A stretch of DNA of 64,000 nt from Saprospiraceae bacterium (GTDB taxonomy: Bacteria > Bacteroidota > Bacteroidia > Chitinophagales > Saprospiraceae). Position numbers and translations under genes: made by a program. The stretch spans positions 62,001-126,000 of the forward strand of contig JANQLV010000048.1 in assembly GCA_028280415.1 (NCBI GenBank). Reading direction: 5' to 3'. Within the stretch, counting starts at the first letter, position 1. Every line of letters starts with the position of its first letter. This document shows, one piece after another, positions 25,712 through 35,190 of this stretch. Under the pieces are notes generated by a model. That model was not told the DNA's origin, made no database searches, and saw nothing but the letters and a program-made list of their open reading frames with translations.

Positions 25712-26246
25712 AATAAAAGTGTTTAGATTAAAAAATAAAGTGAAATTTTCATTTGCTTCATTTAATTCAATAATGAATGTATTGATTAAAGCTTTTGTGT
25801 TTTAAGTTTAAAATGGCTTATAAAATATTTGGAACTATGAAATTGATTATTGTAGAAAAAATGAGTTGATTTTAAGTCTTTTTCGGAGGATCAAGCTATT
25901 TGCTGAGTATAAAACATATTACAATATTATTTAATATTACAATTTTTAGAAAAGACAATTTGAGGCAATTACCGAAAAAAACACACATTTTTTATATTAA
26001 AAAATTTACATATATGATTGAAGCTCAACTTATTAAGTTGAATACTTCAACCGCAAATTTTTCGGTAAAAAAGGGCTTGTCAGATTAATTATCATTGCAA
26101 AATTGTCGTCTAGAGAGGGGTTTTACAGAATAAGACATCTATGAATGATGGCATATGGTATAACTTCGGATTGTGACCAGATAAAACTATATGAACCATT
26201 TTTACTGCCCATACTCAGTCGTAAATGGTTTTCCTCTATAAAACAC
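25712..26246. other. AT-rich intergenic region
   Basis: About 535 bases, strongly AT-rich, between the aegerolysin-like gene and the terminator of the large T9SS cargo gene. A short hairpin at 26020-26048 (CAACTT/AAGTTG) is the only structure seen. The short plus-strand frame at 25900-26088 has no credible protein features. Confidence 0.55.
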
Positions 26247-26282
26247 AAGCGTCAAGATCAAATGAGCTTGACCTTGACGCTT
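26247..26282 (-). terminator. Intrinsic terminator of the T9SS cargo gene
   Basis: AAGCGTCAAG (26247-26256) is the exact reverse complement of CTTGACGCTT (26273-26282), a 10-bp stem. On the minus strand it follows the stop codon by about 22 bases and is followed by a TGTGTTTT tract. Confidence 0.75.
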
Positions 26283-26304
26283 ATGTCTGTACTTGAAAGA
26301 CGAA

Positions 26305-29187
26305 TTATTGAACCGTCAGTTTTCCGGTAGCAATTCTGCTTTGTTTGGAATAAATAGTATAAAAATATAAGCCTGATTGAAGATTCCCTCTTTGGAAATC
26401 AAAACGGTTACCATTAAATTCCTGTCGTTTTACCAGTCGACCTAAGGCATCGTATACTTCAAATACTCCCTCGTCGACCAACACAGATTCAATTTCGATT
26501 CGAGCAGACTGGCTCATAGGATTCGGATAAGCTTTTATATCTGCCAAAGAACCCGGATCGGGGGATTCGATAGATAGGATAATGTAGTCTTCACCAATTG
26601 TATGCAAGGTTTGATTAGTGATAATTGAGGCATTAAAATCAAAATAGATTGCTGCCGAATTGTAAATTTCACTTTCCAAAGGAAGCTCGGGAATTTGAGC
26701 TATTTTAAATTTGACAAAACCGTTAGAGGCAGGTTCATTTACATTGCTGTCGGGTAGCATGATATTATTGAAATTGAAGGTCAATACGTTTCCATTAGTG
26801 ATATCAAAAGAATAATCATGACTACTGGCTCCCGGACGAACTGAAGTAACATCCAGTAATGGACTTAGAGTATCTCTGATCACTACATTGAAAGCCGTAT
26901 CCGTTCCTGTATTCTGGAAGCGGATCAGATATTCGATATCCTGTCCCTGGTCGATGTAATTGCTCGTTCCATAGCCCAGTGGGAATCCGGTTTTATCATT
27001 GGGATCATAAGCGCCAATATTTTGCCGGCAATCGATATCTACAAAAGAATTGGCATCGTCCTGAGGAAAGATATTTACGAAACCAAACGTGAATATTGCA
27101 TTTTCCTCTCCACAGCCTTCGACACTAATACCCGGCATACTAAAACCTGGATGATTAGGTTCTTGTTCTACTGTCAAGAAATAGGTAGAACCGCTTGTTT
27201 CGACGACTATAATTTCAATTGCCCCGGCTCCTAAGCTAACCGTACCCTGATAGAGAATCACATCATCTTCAATGACCAGATATTCCAGATTTGACTGAGT
27301 GGGAGCCGTACCGGTATTTTGGATTTGAAAAAGTATAGAATCTCCCTGACAAAAAGCATCCACTTCGATACTCGCTCCGGACCAATCGTCTACCGGGACA
27401 CAAATCGAATCGGGGAAGATATGTGCTTCAACACAATGACTTGCTCCCAGAGGAATGGAATCACAAGTATTCTCATCACCCAGTTGAACGTCAAAGCTAA
27501 AAGTACCGCATTCACCAACAGCGACATCCCCCAACTCAAAAAACAATGTATCTTCACTTTGTGTACTTATAATGCTTGAACTTATAAAAATCATATCGGG
27601 ATCAAGAAGGATCGTTGCCTGAGCATCTTCGGCAATTGCAGTACCATAATTACAGTATTGTACATGATAAGTGTTTTCAAAGCAGCGTCGCAAAAACGGG
27701 GTGCCGATTGAAATATCTAATAAGGGGCAATCAAGAATTGCTTGTGCGCCAATATCTTCCGAAATTGTTTCGAAATAATTCGTAAAATTAACGGTAAAAT
27801 TATTATTGCAGAGCCCCCAATAGGCTGAGATAGGGATAGTTTCTATATTATAAGTACCAGTATCCAGTGCTAATTCAAAATAACCAGAATCATTAGTCAG
27901 TGTAAGAAATTCTTGATTGCCCTGGCTAGCTGTGATTAACCAGGTAGGTTGACCTTCCTCGAGAGCGGAATCAAATGTGCAGTTTTCATCTTCATCATAA
28001 TAAAGTGTCCCTGATAGCAAATTAGTCAGACTATTTCCAAGGCTATCCGTCTTAATCAGATATGCATCTATTGAATCATCAATTTTTTCAATTTGACCGA
28101 CAAGATAAAAACCATTGTCATCCGCATTGAACACATCTACACACTGATCATTTTTACTTCGACCATAGGTTTTGGTCCAAACCTCATTGCCATCATTGTC
28201 TACTTTTAATAAATATAAATCAGTTGTAGCGTTATTGCCGATTGGAATAAAACCACTTAAAACAAATCCTCCGTCACTGGTCTGTTCGAAACCTTTAAGG
28301 ACTTGTTGACCTAAGCTTGTATAGACATGGTTCCAGATTTCGTTACCATTTGCATCAATTTTAAGTAGCGTAGCGTACTGAACGTTAATATCTTGGGCAG
28401 AACTACCGGCAACGAGGATATCTCCATTACTAACTTCTAATAATTCTAAACCGAAATTAGGGATCCCCGAACTATAATTCTGTTCCCAGAGTAGTGTTCC
28501 GTTCTCACTAAACCGTTTGACAAATTGAATCTGATCAATGTTGGCAAATCCTTCATAACCAACTATCAGTATATCTCCATTAGCAGCCTCCATTACTTCT
28601 CCTGGAAAAGCAGGCGTATCATCGTCTCCAGCAACGTTGTATTCCCAGATTAAAGTACCATCATCGCTCATTCTAGCCAAACCTACACTAGTATTGCCAC
28701 TGGGTGATTCGGCACGTCCTAGCAAAAGATAATCCCCATTGTCCGTTTCGGCAAGATCTGTTACATAAATTAATTCTGAAAAGGTGCTTTGATTATTATC
28801 CCACAATACATTGCCGGAAGAGCTCAGTTTTTGAATGATATAGGTATTAATCGGTAGGTTATTTCCATAGAGAATGCTGTGTAAATAATTGCCATCAGAG
28901 GTACTTAAAACGTCTAAAGAATTGACTAAAGTAGCACTATGGGTTGAATCATACCATTCCCATTCCAGATTGCCATGGCTATCCGTTTTATAGAGATACG
29001 GAATATCAATACCATTATTAGTATTTCTTTGTGTTCCAGAGATTATGATGCCTCCATCAGGAGTACGATCAGCTGCACTAACCCATTCATCTAAACCTCC
29101 ATCATAAGTTCGTTCCCAACCCTGAGCCATTGAAATGATTGGTAGAAGTAACAAAAATATACAGCTAGTAAAATTCAGTTTTTTCAT
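26305..29187 (-). CDS. Large secreted T9SS type A cargo: propeller-like repeats, B-like domain, DUF11-like domain
   Basis: 960 residues. Sec signal about 1-22 (ending IISMAQ). Residues about 25-385 are repeats of roughly 50 residues with TPDGGIIISG, TSDGNYLHS, TDNGDYLLLG and TSDGGFVLSGF, each ending in a W-x-Y-like strand, suggesting a beta propeller. Residues about 390-460 contain GTLYYDEDENCTFDSALEEG, an SdrD B-like module. Next come CARDB-like strands and a DUF11-type domain near 755-870 (IEYLIRFQNTGTDTAFNVVI). The last 80 residues form a type A T9SS sorting domain (KAYPNPMSQSARIEI, ending IATGKLTVQ). No catalytic motif was seen; an adhesin or surface-layer role is inferred. Confidence 0.88.
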   Translation of the reverse strand: MKKLNFTSCIFLLLLPIISMAQGWERTYDGGLDEWVSAADRTPDGGIIISGTQRNTNNGIDIPYLYKTDSHGNLEWEWYDSTHSATLVNSLDVLSTSDGNYLHSILYGNNLPINTYIIQKLSSSGNVLWDNNQSTFSELIYVTDLAETDNGDYLLLGRAESPSGNTSVGLARMSDDGTLIWEYNVAGDDDTPAFPGEVMEAANGDILIVGYEGFANIDQIQFVKRFSENGTLLWEQNYSSGIPNFGLELLEVSNGDILVAGSSAQDINVQYATLLKIDANGNEIWNHVYTSLGQQVLKGFEQTSDGGFVLSGFIPIGNNATTDLYLLKVDNDGNEVWTKTYGRSKNDQCVDVFNADDNGFYLVGQIEKIDDSIDAYLIKTDSLGNSLTNLLSGTLYYDEDENCTFDSALEEGQPTWLITASQGNQEFLTLTNDSGYFELALDTGTYNIETIPISAYWGLCNNNFTVNFTNYFETISEDIGAQAILDCPLLDISIGTPFLRRCFENTYHVQYCNYGTAIAEDAQATILLDPDMIFISSSIISTQSEDTLFFELGDVAVGECGTFSFDVQLGDENTCDSIPLGASHCVEAHIFPDSICVPVDDWSGASIEVDAFCQGDSILFQIQNTGTAPTQSNLEYLVIEDDVILYQGTVSLGAGAIEIIVVETSGSTYFLTVEQEPNHPGFSMPGISVEGCGEENAIFTFGFVNIFPQDDANSFVDIDCRQNIGAYDPNDKTGFPLGYGTSNYIDQGQDIEYLIRFQNTGTDTAFNVVIRDTLSPLLDVTSVRPGASSHDYSFDITNGNVLTFNFNNIMLPDSNVNEPASNGFVKFKIAQIPELPLESEIYNSAAIYFDFNASIITNQTLHTIGEDYIILSIESPDPGSLADIKAYPNPMSQSARIEIESVLVDEGVFEVYDALGRLVKRQEFNGNRFDFQRGNLQSGLYFYTIYSKQSRIATGKLTVQ

Positions 29188-29392
29188 AATCGAAATATTT
29201 TATTGGGCTAAAGTGTTTTGGTTAAAAGAATAGCCAGGATTATTTCGCACAATAGTTTTTTCTTATTTCAAAAGTCTACATTATTAACAGTTTTTACAAA
29301 AACAGTTTTATCGAATAATAAACCATTATTAAAAAATAAAAAATTGATAATCAGCAATTTAGTATGTATTTTGTCGAAAAAATATAGCTAAA

Positions 29393-30817
29393 ATGCAAAA
29401 AAGCACACTTGTTTTTTTCTTTAAAAAGCTGTCTAAATCGGATTGGCGGGCTTTTCGCAAGTTTGTTCGGTCGCCATACTTTAATCAAAGAACCGATGTG
29501 ATTTGCTTATGTGATCGCATTGATGAAGCTATTCGTCGACAAAAAGTCAGCTTGCTGGACAGGTATTCCGTATTCGAATATCTTTATCCAAAAGAAGCTT
29601 TTGATGAAAAAAAACTTAGACATACTAGCTCGGAATTGTTGTCTATACTGAAAAAATACTTGCTTCAGAAAGAGTTTGAAGCAGATGGAATTAGTCCACA
29701 ACGTTATCTTTGCCGGGCCTTGCGAAAACGGGAGATCGATACGCATTTCGAAAAAACACTGGTCAATGCCAGGCGTGAACTGGATAAGCTTTCCTTTCGG
29801 AATAGTAATTATTATTTTCAAAAATATGAATTAGGCCTGCAAAGAGCGGTATATACCATGCCCAAGCGTAGAAGTGGTGAAATGAACTTTGAAGCGATTA
29901 GTGAGGATCTTACGATTTCCTATATTTCCGGTATTTTGCGGATGGCCTGCAATATTCAATCGCAGTTGACGCAGGTTAATCAGATTGAAGTCCTCCGGCT
30001 TTTTCCCCATGTATTAAATTTGCTGGAATCCGGAATCTATCAGGATATTCCTTCTATCTCTCTCTATTTTCATTGCTTTAGAGCGATTCAGTTTTTAGAA
30101 ATTCAGGAGATGGAAAAATCCGAAGAAAGTTTTGTACAATTAAAAGAGCAAATCCGGGCCTATTGGCAATTGCTACCTTCTTCCGAGATCAGGGATATTT
30201 ACCTTTTTGCCGTGAATTATTGTATCCGGCGTTTGAATACCGGGGATCGGAGATTTATCCGGGAAGCTTTTGAGCTATTTCGATCCGGCCTGAAAAATGA
30301 AACCCTGTTGGTAGAAGGAACCCTTTCTTCTTTTACCTATAAAAATATTACCCGACTTGGGATGGCTTTGCAGGAGAATGAATGGGTAGAAGCTTTTTTA
30401 GCGGATTACAAAAGCTATTTACGGCCCAGAGAGCGGGATAATGCCTGGCGGTACAACCTTGCCTTTTTCTATTTCCAGCAAGCGCTGTATAAACAGGCAA
30501 TGCCATTGTTACAGCAGGTCGAATTTAAAGATGTGCTCAATAATCTGGATGCCCGGCGAATGCTTTTAAAAAGTTATTTTGAGCTGGGGGAGTATGATGC
30601 GCTGGATTCCCTGCTGGATAGTTTTTCGAGATATATTCAAAGGCAGAAAGCAATGGGCTATCACAAAGAAAATTATTTAAACCTAATCCGCTTCGTACGA
30701 AAAATGATTGATGGAGCATTGACGAATAGTCAAGAGAAAGCAGCCTTCAAAGCAGAGATACAGAATACTACCCGTCTTGCCGAACGCGAATGGCTATTGG
30801 AGAAGCTGGATGAATAG
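29393..30817 (+). CDS. Helical-repeat cytosolic protein of unknown function
   Basis: 474 residues without signal peptide or membrane segment. It is rich in amphipathic helices and reads like degenerate TPR repeats, e.g. WRYNLAFFYFQQALYKQAMP near 358 and RRMLLKSYFELGEYDALDSL near 388. The N-terminus (FFKKLSKSDWRAFRKFVRSP) is distinctive and I recall it from Saprospiria/Cytophagia genomes, where the family is conserved but unnamed. No catalytic motif is visible. It may be a scaffold. It lies just upstream of, but probably not in an operon with, the Mpo1-like gene. Confidence 0.8.
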   Translation: MQKSTLVFFFKKLSKSDWRAFRKFVRSPYFNQRTDVICLCDRIDEAIRRQKVSLLDRYSVFEYLYPKEAFDEKKLRHTSSELLSILKKYLLQKEFEADGISPQRYLCRALRKREIDTHFEKTLVNARRELDKLSFRNSNYYFQKYELGLQRAVYTMPKRRSGEMNFEAISEDLTISYISGILRMACNIQSQLTQVNQIEVLRLFPHVLNLLESGIYQDIPSISLYFHCFRAIQFLEIQEMEKSEESFVQLKEQIRAYWQLLPSSEIRDIYLFAVNYCIRRLNTGDRRFIREAFELFRSGLKNETLLVEGTLSSFTYKNITRLGMALQENEWVEAFLADYKSYLRPRERDNAWRYNLAFFYFQQALYKQAMPLLQQVEFKDVLNNLDARRMLLKSYFELGEYDALDSLLDSFSRYIQRQKAMGYHKENYLNLIRFVRKMIDGALTNSQEKAAFKAEIQNTTRLAEREWLLEKLDE

Positions 30818-30936
30818 AGTATTCGTTTTGGCAAATGGAATCTGTAAATCCTAAACTTAATTTGTCTATTTTTATTAAATTAGTGGGATCAGCCAATTGG
30901 CGGGATTATCATTCATCTAAACTAAAATCGTTTGTT

Positions 30937-31410
30937 ATGGCTAAAACAATGGACTGGTTTCTTGAAAAATATGGCGAAAGCCACCAAAACCCAACGAATA
31001 AGATTATTCACTGGTTTTGTGTACCTGCGATTATGTTTAGCCTTTTTGGGCTCTTATATGCAATCCCTTTCCCGGTAGAACGGGGATTATTTACGAACTG
31101 GGCAAGTGTTTTTTATGCTTTTGCTTTGATCTATTATCTGAGATTATCCATCCCCATGTTTCTGGGCTTTTTACCCATAGGTACTGCTATAATCTTTGGC
31201 ATTAATGCAATCTATAATGCAGTGGGGGCGGATGCGGGCAGGCTGGCACTGATTTCCCTGGGAATATTCGTAGTGGCCTGGATCATACAGTTTATTGGCC
31301 ACAAAATAGAAGGGGCCAAACCAAGTTTTTTGGAAGATGTACAGTTTTTAATGATTGGCCCGGCCTGGTTGCTACACTTCATTTACAAAAAAATCGGGAT
31401 TAAGTATTAG
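30937..31410 (+). CDS. Mpo1-like membrane protein (DUF962)
   Basis: I start it at the ATG at 30937 (MAKTMDWFLEKYGESHQNPT), which begins the family consensus; the frame is open from 30835 but that extension is unlike the family. At about 157 residues it has the DUF962/YGL010w pattern: GESHQNPTNKIIHWFCVP near residue 13, four hydrophobic segments, and FIGHKIEGAKPSFLEDVQF near 113. The yeast member Mpo1 is an iron-dependent dioxygenase that shortens 2-hydroxy fatty acids, using conserved His residues, several of which are present here. Substrate in this organism is inferred only. Confidence 0.85.
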   Translation: MAKTMDWFLEKYGESHQNPTNKIIHWFCVPAIMFSLFGLLYAIPFPVERGLFTNWASVFYAFALIYYLRLSIPMFLGFLPIGTAIIFGINAIYNAVGADAGRLALISLGIFVVAWIIQFIGHKIEGAKPSFLEDVQFLMIGPAWLLHFIYKKIGIKY

Positions 31411-31412
31411 GG

Positions 31413-31452
31413 TTATTCGTTATTCGAATCTCGAAAGTCGAACAACGAATAA
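31413..31452. repeat. TTCG-rich hairpin between convergent genes
   Basis: TTATTCGTTATTCGA (31413-31427) pairs with TCGAACAACGAATAA (31438-31452) with one mismatch and a 10-base loop. It starts 2 bases after the stop of the Mpo1-like gene and shares the 12-mer TTCGTTATTCGA with the element at 12984-13139. It may act as a bidirectional transcription stop. Confidence 0.6.
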
Positions 31453-31469
31453 CGAAAGCCGAACCTGAA

Positions 31470-32330
31470 TCAATAATACTCGATCTCTCTTTTGATCTCG
31501 TATAACAGGCGTCTTTTGTTTTTATTGTTTTTCAATTCATACGTACGCTTGTTTACCCAGTTGCCGAATTCGTCGTACTGAATTTCATCGATATGCACCT
31601 TTTCACGGGATTCATTGGTTTGTACCGCTTTGACAACGCGTACCATATTATTTGCATATTCCACATTGATAGGCTTGGTAATTAAATCCTTAAAATCCTT
31701 TTTCTTTAGTTTCTTCGGTTTATTGAATTTACACAGCATCTCATGTTTTTGCAGGTAGGTCAGGTTGTTTTGCATATTGGAAGAACGAATAACCACCTGG
31801 TTTTTGCTGTAATATTCTACGCTTCGCTTTTCCAGAAGCTCACCCATCAAATTATAGGACGTTAAAAAAACGGGAACATAATCCTTGGTGTACTCCAGTT
31901 TGGAAATATTAATAATCTGATTTTTATCGTCTACTTTAATGATTTTAGTCGGCAGACCTTTTTTATAATATTGAAAAAAAAGATAAAAAATATCTTCTCC
32001 AGGTACAATGTGTTTTTCGTAAACCAGCACACTGTCTTTGTATTTATAGTGAATAGTCCTTGAAAGCCTTCTGTTGACTTCAATCTTCGTTTTTATTAAC
32101 TGATCATCAGTATTATATTCATCGGTCCGTCTTAGTGTAGGGCTGTCATAGTCCAGGTAGTCTAATTTATGTTTGGTTTTAATTGACTTTATACTTTTAC
32201 AACAATCTTTACAATTATCGATAAAACTGAATAAATCCTGAGCTGGAGCTTGGAAGTACAGGGCAACAGCTGCCAGTGAGCATAAGAATAGTCTTAAAAA
32301 GGAAGGACGGGGATTAAATACTATTTTCAT
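31470..32330 (-). CDS. Secreted protein of unknown function
   Basis: 286 residues with a signal peptide (about 1-30, ending QAPAQ). The mature part opens with a cysteine cluster (CKDCCKSIKSI), then short strands of the type YKYKDSVLVYEKHIV, LEYTKDYVPVFLTSYN and IQYDEFGNWVNKRTYEL. The last resembles YD-type repeats in being built of sequential beta hairpins, but it is not a clear RHS protein. The C-terminus is very basic (KNNKNKRRLLYEIKREIEYY). No family is assigned. Confidence 0.7.
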   Translation of the reverse strand: MKIVFNPRPSFLRLFLCSLAAVALYFQAPAQDLFSFIDNCKDCCKSIKSIKTKHKLDYLDYDSPTLRRTDEYNTDDQLIKTKIEVNRRLSRTIHYKYKDSVLVYEKHIVPGEDIFYLFFQYYKKGLPTKIIKVDDKNQIINISKLEYTKDYVPVFLTSYNLMGELLEKRSVEYYSKNQVVIRSSNMQNNLTYLQKHEMLCKFNKPKKLKKKDFKDLITKPINVEYANNMVRVVKAVQTNESREKVHIDEIQYDEFGNWVNKRTYELKNNKNKRRLLYEIKREIEYY

Positions 32331-32430
32331 TATAAGCGATTTAGAACTTAATGATCCCTATTAAATTACGAACTTATCGACTAAAATAAGTTTCAATATG
32401 CCCGAAAATGTCGTTTAAATAACGAAGCTC

Positions 32431-33369
32431 CTAATTGTCAAATCCCAATTCTTTTCGTAAACCGAGATCGGCATTTCCATTTCTTGACCAGTAATCACTC
32501 ATGATTGCCTTTTTACGGGTCGCTCTTGTTGTTAGTGTTTTAGCTTTTGATCCGAAACCCGAATCCATTGTTTCTTCCCAGCTTTCGATTTCATAGGGGA
32601 ATTTTTTATGAAAATCGATTTTCAAGCTTCGATTAATGCCATTATATACGACTTGATAGGTCAAAAGTTTTTCATTCGAGTTATTTTGTCCCAGACTTGC
32701 TTTAACTGGATATGCCTGGTAGTCGATATGTTTTAGCCTGGAAAATTTTGCTCCGGGCAGCATTTTTAAATCACCGGTTGGCAGACTTTGCGGATCGATC
32801 CGAAGCCGGGTCCAGATATCATCTTCGAGAAAGGCTTTTTCTACTTTATTATTGATTTCTCCTTCGGATTCGAAATAGGATCTCAATTCAAAATCAAAAT
32901 GTTTCTTTTCATTTTTTAGTTGCATAAAAGTATGTCCGCACCATTCCTGAGAGGTACTGGAAACTTTCAAGGCATTCGGATATTTTTTATAATCTACCGG
33001 GGTAAAAGTAGAAGTCATCATACTGTAAGGATAAATACCCGTATTGAAATTTCGGGTAGCATTTAGTTTGAGAACGGGAACAGCATCTTTAGGATTTTTC
33101 GAAGGATAATCCAGTTTAACCTTTTTAGCTTTAGAAAAATCTTCCGTCACAAAAATCATAACCGCATGTCCCTGATGAATTTCTCCATATCGGGCTTGTT
33201 CCAGATCATAACTGCTAATCTCGGCTTTTCCCTGATACCAGTAATCATTGAATTTTCCAGCATCGTTTATTACCTTAAGTGTATTAAAAGAAGCTTTTTG
33301 CTCAGACGGGGATTCTGAACTACAGGAGTAAAGCATGCTTAAGACTAAAATCGGAAATAGAGATTTCAT
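32431..33369 (-). CDS. Conserved Bacteroidota lipoprotein (often mislabelled septum formation inhibitor Maf)
   Basis: 312 residues; the signal ends MLYSCSSES, a lipobox with Cys near 16. The body contains DYWYQGKAEISSYDLEQARY near 42, HAVMIFVTEDFSKAKKVKLD near 66, FNTGIYPYSMMTSTFTPVD near 108, and TSQEWCGHTFMQL near 139, a block I recall as highly conserved in Flavobacteriia and relatives. Database entries of this family sometimes carry the name Maf, but no Maf nucleotide-pyrophosphatase motif is present. Its biochemical role is unknown; location should be the periplasm or cell surface. Confidence 0.8.
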   Translation of the reverse strand: MKSLFPILVLSMLYSCSSESPSEQKASFNTLKVINDAGKFNDYWYQGKAEISSYDLEQARYGEIHQGHAVMIFVTEDFSKAKKVKLDYPSKNPKDAVPVLKLNATRNFNTGIYPYSMMTSTFTPVDYKKYPNALKVSSTSQEWCGHTFMQLKNEKKHFDFELRSYFESEGEINNKVEKAFLEDDIWTRLRIDPQSLPTGDLKMLPGAKFSRLKHIDYQAYPVKASLGQNNSNEKLLTYQVVYNGINRSLKIDFHKKFPYEIESWEETMDSGFGSKAKTLTTRATRKKAIMSDYWSRNGNADLGLRKELGFDN

Positions 33370-33445
33370 AACAGATAATTTTAAAAACTACTTAATTTAG
33401 AAATGTCCTAGCAGGCCAAAATGTTTAACTAAGGCTGTTCTCCAA

Positions 33446-34153
33446 CTACTTTCCCGCTCCCAAAAACACCTTCGGTTGCGGAGTAGGGGGCTTATGTAGT
33501 TGAAAACTCATACCGAAGCCAAGGACTGGCCCCGGACTTAATGCAGTATTTTCAAATGAAGGCTTTAACTTCATACTGAGGTTTTCATTGATTTCAAGGC
33601 CGTGCATATGAGCATCAACGAATGCGTCGATTCCTCCGAGTAACTGAACCAAAGCTATCCCCATATAGGACATTTCCCTCCATTTGCGCCAGCGATTGCG
33701 TTCGTTCAGAATATCCGCATCTGCCCAGCGAGCGTATTTAGGATCGGGTTCTGTGCCACTATCTCCATCAACTCTATTGCGATATTCGGTATCCAACTCT
33801 CTGTATATCAGGGTGTTATTTCTGACTACAAAAACCATTGCGGTAGTACCGCCGATTGCGATGGGAACTTTCCACCATTTTTTGTTATAAGCCTGTCCGG
33901 CCCCGGGGATTACAAAAGACAAAAGCATCGCTCTTTTGGGTTTGGGATAATCCTTGGTGAAAAATCCTTTGAGCCCTTTTTTCTTTTTTTCTTTTTTGGG
34001 AGCTTGGTCGGGATTGGCGATTACGGTACTGGTCAACAAAGAGTCAGCAGGTACTAAAGGAGGCGGACTAATAGTATCCAGCGCATTATTTTCCTGCGCG
34101 GATAATAAACTGCTAAATAGTAGAAACGATATAAGAGAGATTAGTAGTCTCAT
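33446..34153 (-). CDS. DUF5683 membrane protein
   Basis: 235 residues. A signal peptide (RLLISLISFLLFSSLLSAQ) leads into a Pro/Ser-rich stretch and a Lys-rich segment (KKEKKKKGLKGFF). The DUF5683 core follows: PKPKRAMLLSFVIPGAGQAY near 71, two hydrophobic segments (about 92-112 and 160-178) and RWRKWREMSYMGIALVQLLG near 148. The family sits beside parA-parB in many Bacteroidota chromosomes, as here. Function is unknown; the location suggests a link to the envelope or to segregation. Confidence 0.85.
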   Translation of the reverse strand: MRLLISLISFLLFSSLLSAQENNALDTISPPPLVPADSLLTSTVIANPDQAPKKEKKKKGLKGFFTKDYPKPKRAMLLSFVIPGAGQAYNKKWWKVPIAIGGTTAMVFVVRNNTLIYRELDTEYRNRVDGDSGTEPDPKYARWADADILNERNRWRKWREMSYMGIALVQLLGGIDAFVDAHMHGLEINENLSMKLKPSFENTALSPGPVLGFGMSFQLHKPPTPQPKVFLGAGK

Positions 34154-34268
34154 ATGTTATAAACGAAAAAAGCAGCGTTCTTGTATCCTTTAAGATTGTT
34201 GTTTAATTGAATTTATTTGCCTGCCGTTTTGTTCTGAACAATTTATGAAAAAGCTCTGGACCAAACCA

Positions 34269-35168
34269 TTATTCTTCAATCCTTTCGAGTAAGTCATTTA
34301 AAGTATCATCAGAATCAAAATGAATTATAATGGAGCCTTTACCCTTGCCTTTTAATTTGAGTTCGACCTTGGTTTCCAGGTAATTGCGCAATTGATTCTG
34401 AATCCCCTGGTATTCCGCGGGAAGCTGATTGGATTTTGGAGCAGAGCTTGATTTTTTAGCAACTGTGCTTTCTTTAATCAAGCGTTCGAGTGCTCTTACC
34501 GAAAGATTTTTATCGAGGGTCTCCTTGAAAAAAGAGTTTTGTAAAATAATATTTTCGACTCCGGCCAGGGCGACTGCATGTCCCATGGAAATTTTACTTT
34601 CCTTGATTGCTCCCTGAATATCTACGGGCAATTTCAGCAAACGAAGATAGTTGGTTACCCGTGAACGGTTTTTGCCGACTCTTTCTGCTACTTTTTCATG
34701 CGTCAAATTGCATTCATCGATCAGGCGTTGATAAGAAACTGCTACCTCGATTGGATTGAGTTGCTGGCGCTGGATGTTTTCAATGATTGCCATTTCCAGC
34801 ATTTCCTGATCCCCTTCTACTACACGGATATAAGCAGGAATTTCAGTTAAACCAGCAATTTTGGAAGCTCTCCAACGGCGCTCACCGGATATTAGCTGAT
34901 AACTGCTTTCGTTTAACCGGCGGACGGTTATCGGCTGAATGAGGCCATGTATTTTAAGCGAAGTGGCTAATTCGTTCAGGGCATTCGGCTCGAACTCTTT
35001 ACGCGGCTGAAAGGGATTTACTTCAATTTGATCAACCGGAACAAAAGCAATAGCATTGGAAAATTCCTTGACTACAGCTTCCGGACTCTTTTCTACTTTT
35101 TGTTCGATATTGGAGAGGAGTGCTTTTATACCCAGTCCTAACTCCTTCTTTTTCACTTTTTTCGCCAT
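34269..35168 (-). CDS. parB: Chromosome-partitioning protein ParB
   Basis: 299 residues. N-terminal basic tail, then the ParB/Srx CTPase domain about 38-130 with QIEVNPFQPRKEF and the arginine-rich box GERRWRASKIAGL near 95. The helix-turn-helix domain is near 155-180 (LTHEKVAERVGKNRSRVTNY) and the dimerisation domain is C-terminal. It binds parS sites near the origin and slides along DNA as a CTP-dependent clamp. It follows parA by 22 bases on the same strand, the classic order. I saw no parS-like 16-bp palindrome close by. Confidence 0.95.
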   Translation of the reverse strand: MAKKVKKKELGLGIKALLSNIEQKVEKSPEAVVKEFSNAIAFVPVDQIEVNPFQPRKEFEPNALNELATSLKIHGLIQPITVRRLNESSYQLISGERRWRASKIAGLTEIPAYIRVVEGDQEMLEMAIIENIQRQQLNPIEVAVSYQRLIDECNLTHEKVAERVGKNRSRVTNYLRLLKLPVDIQGAIKESKISMGHAVALAGVENIILQNSFFKETLDKNLSVRALERLIKESTVAKKSSSAPKSNQLPAEYQGIQNQLRNYLETKVELKLKGKGKGSIIIHFDSDDTLNDLLERIEE

Positions 35169-35190
35169 AGGTTTAGATTAGTTTTCAAAA

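Noticed and set aside
25900-26088. 62-codon frame in the AT-rich gap next to the aegerolysin-like gene
   Set aside because: Composition follows the AT bias and there is no domain, signal or conserved-looking motif.
32431-33369. Maf nucleotide pyrophosphatase
   Set aside because: The name is attached to similar entries, but the sequence is a lipoprotein without the Maf motif.
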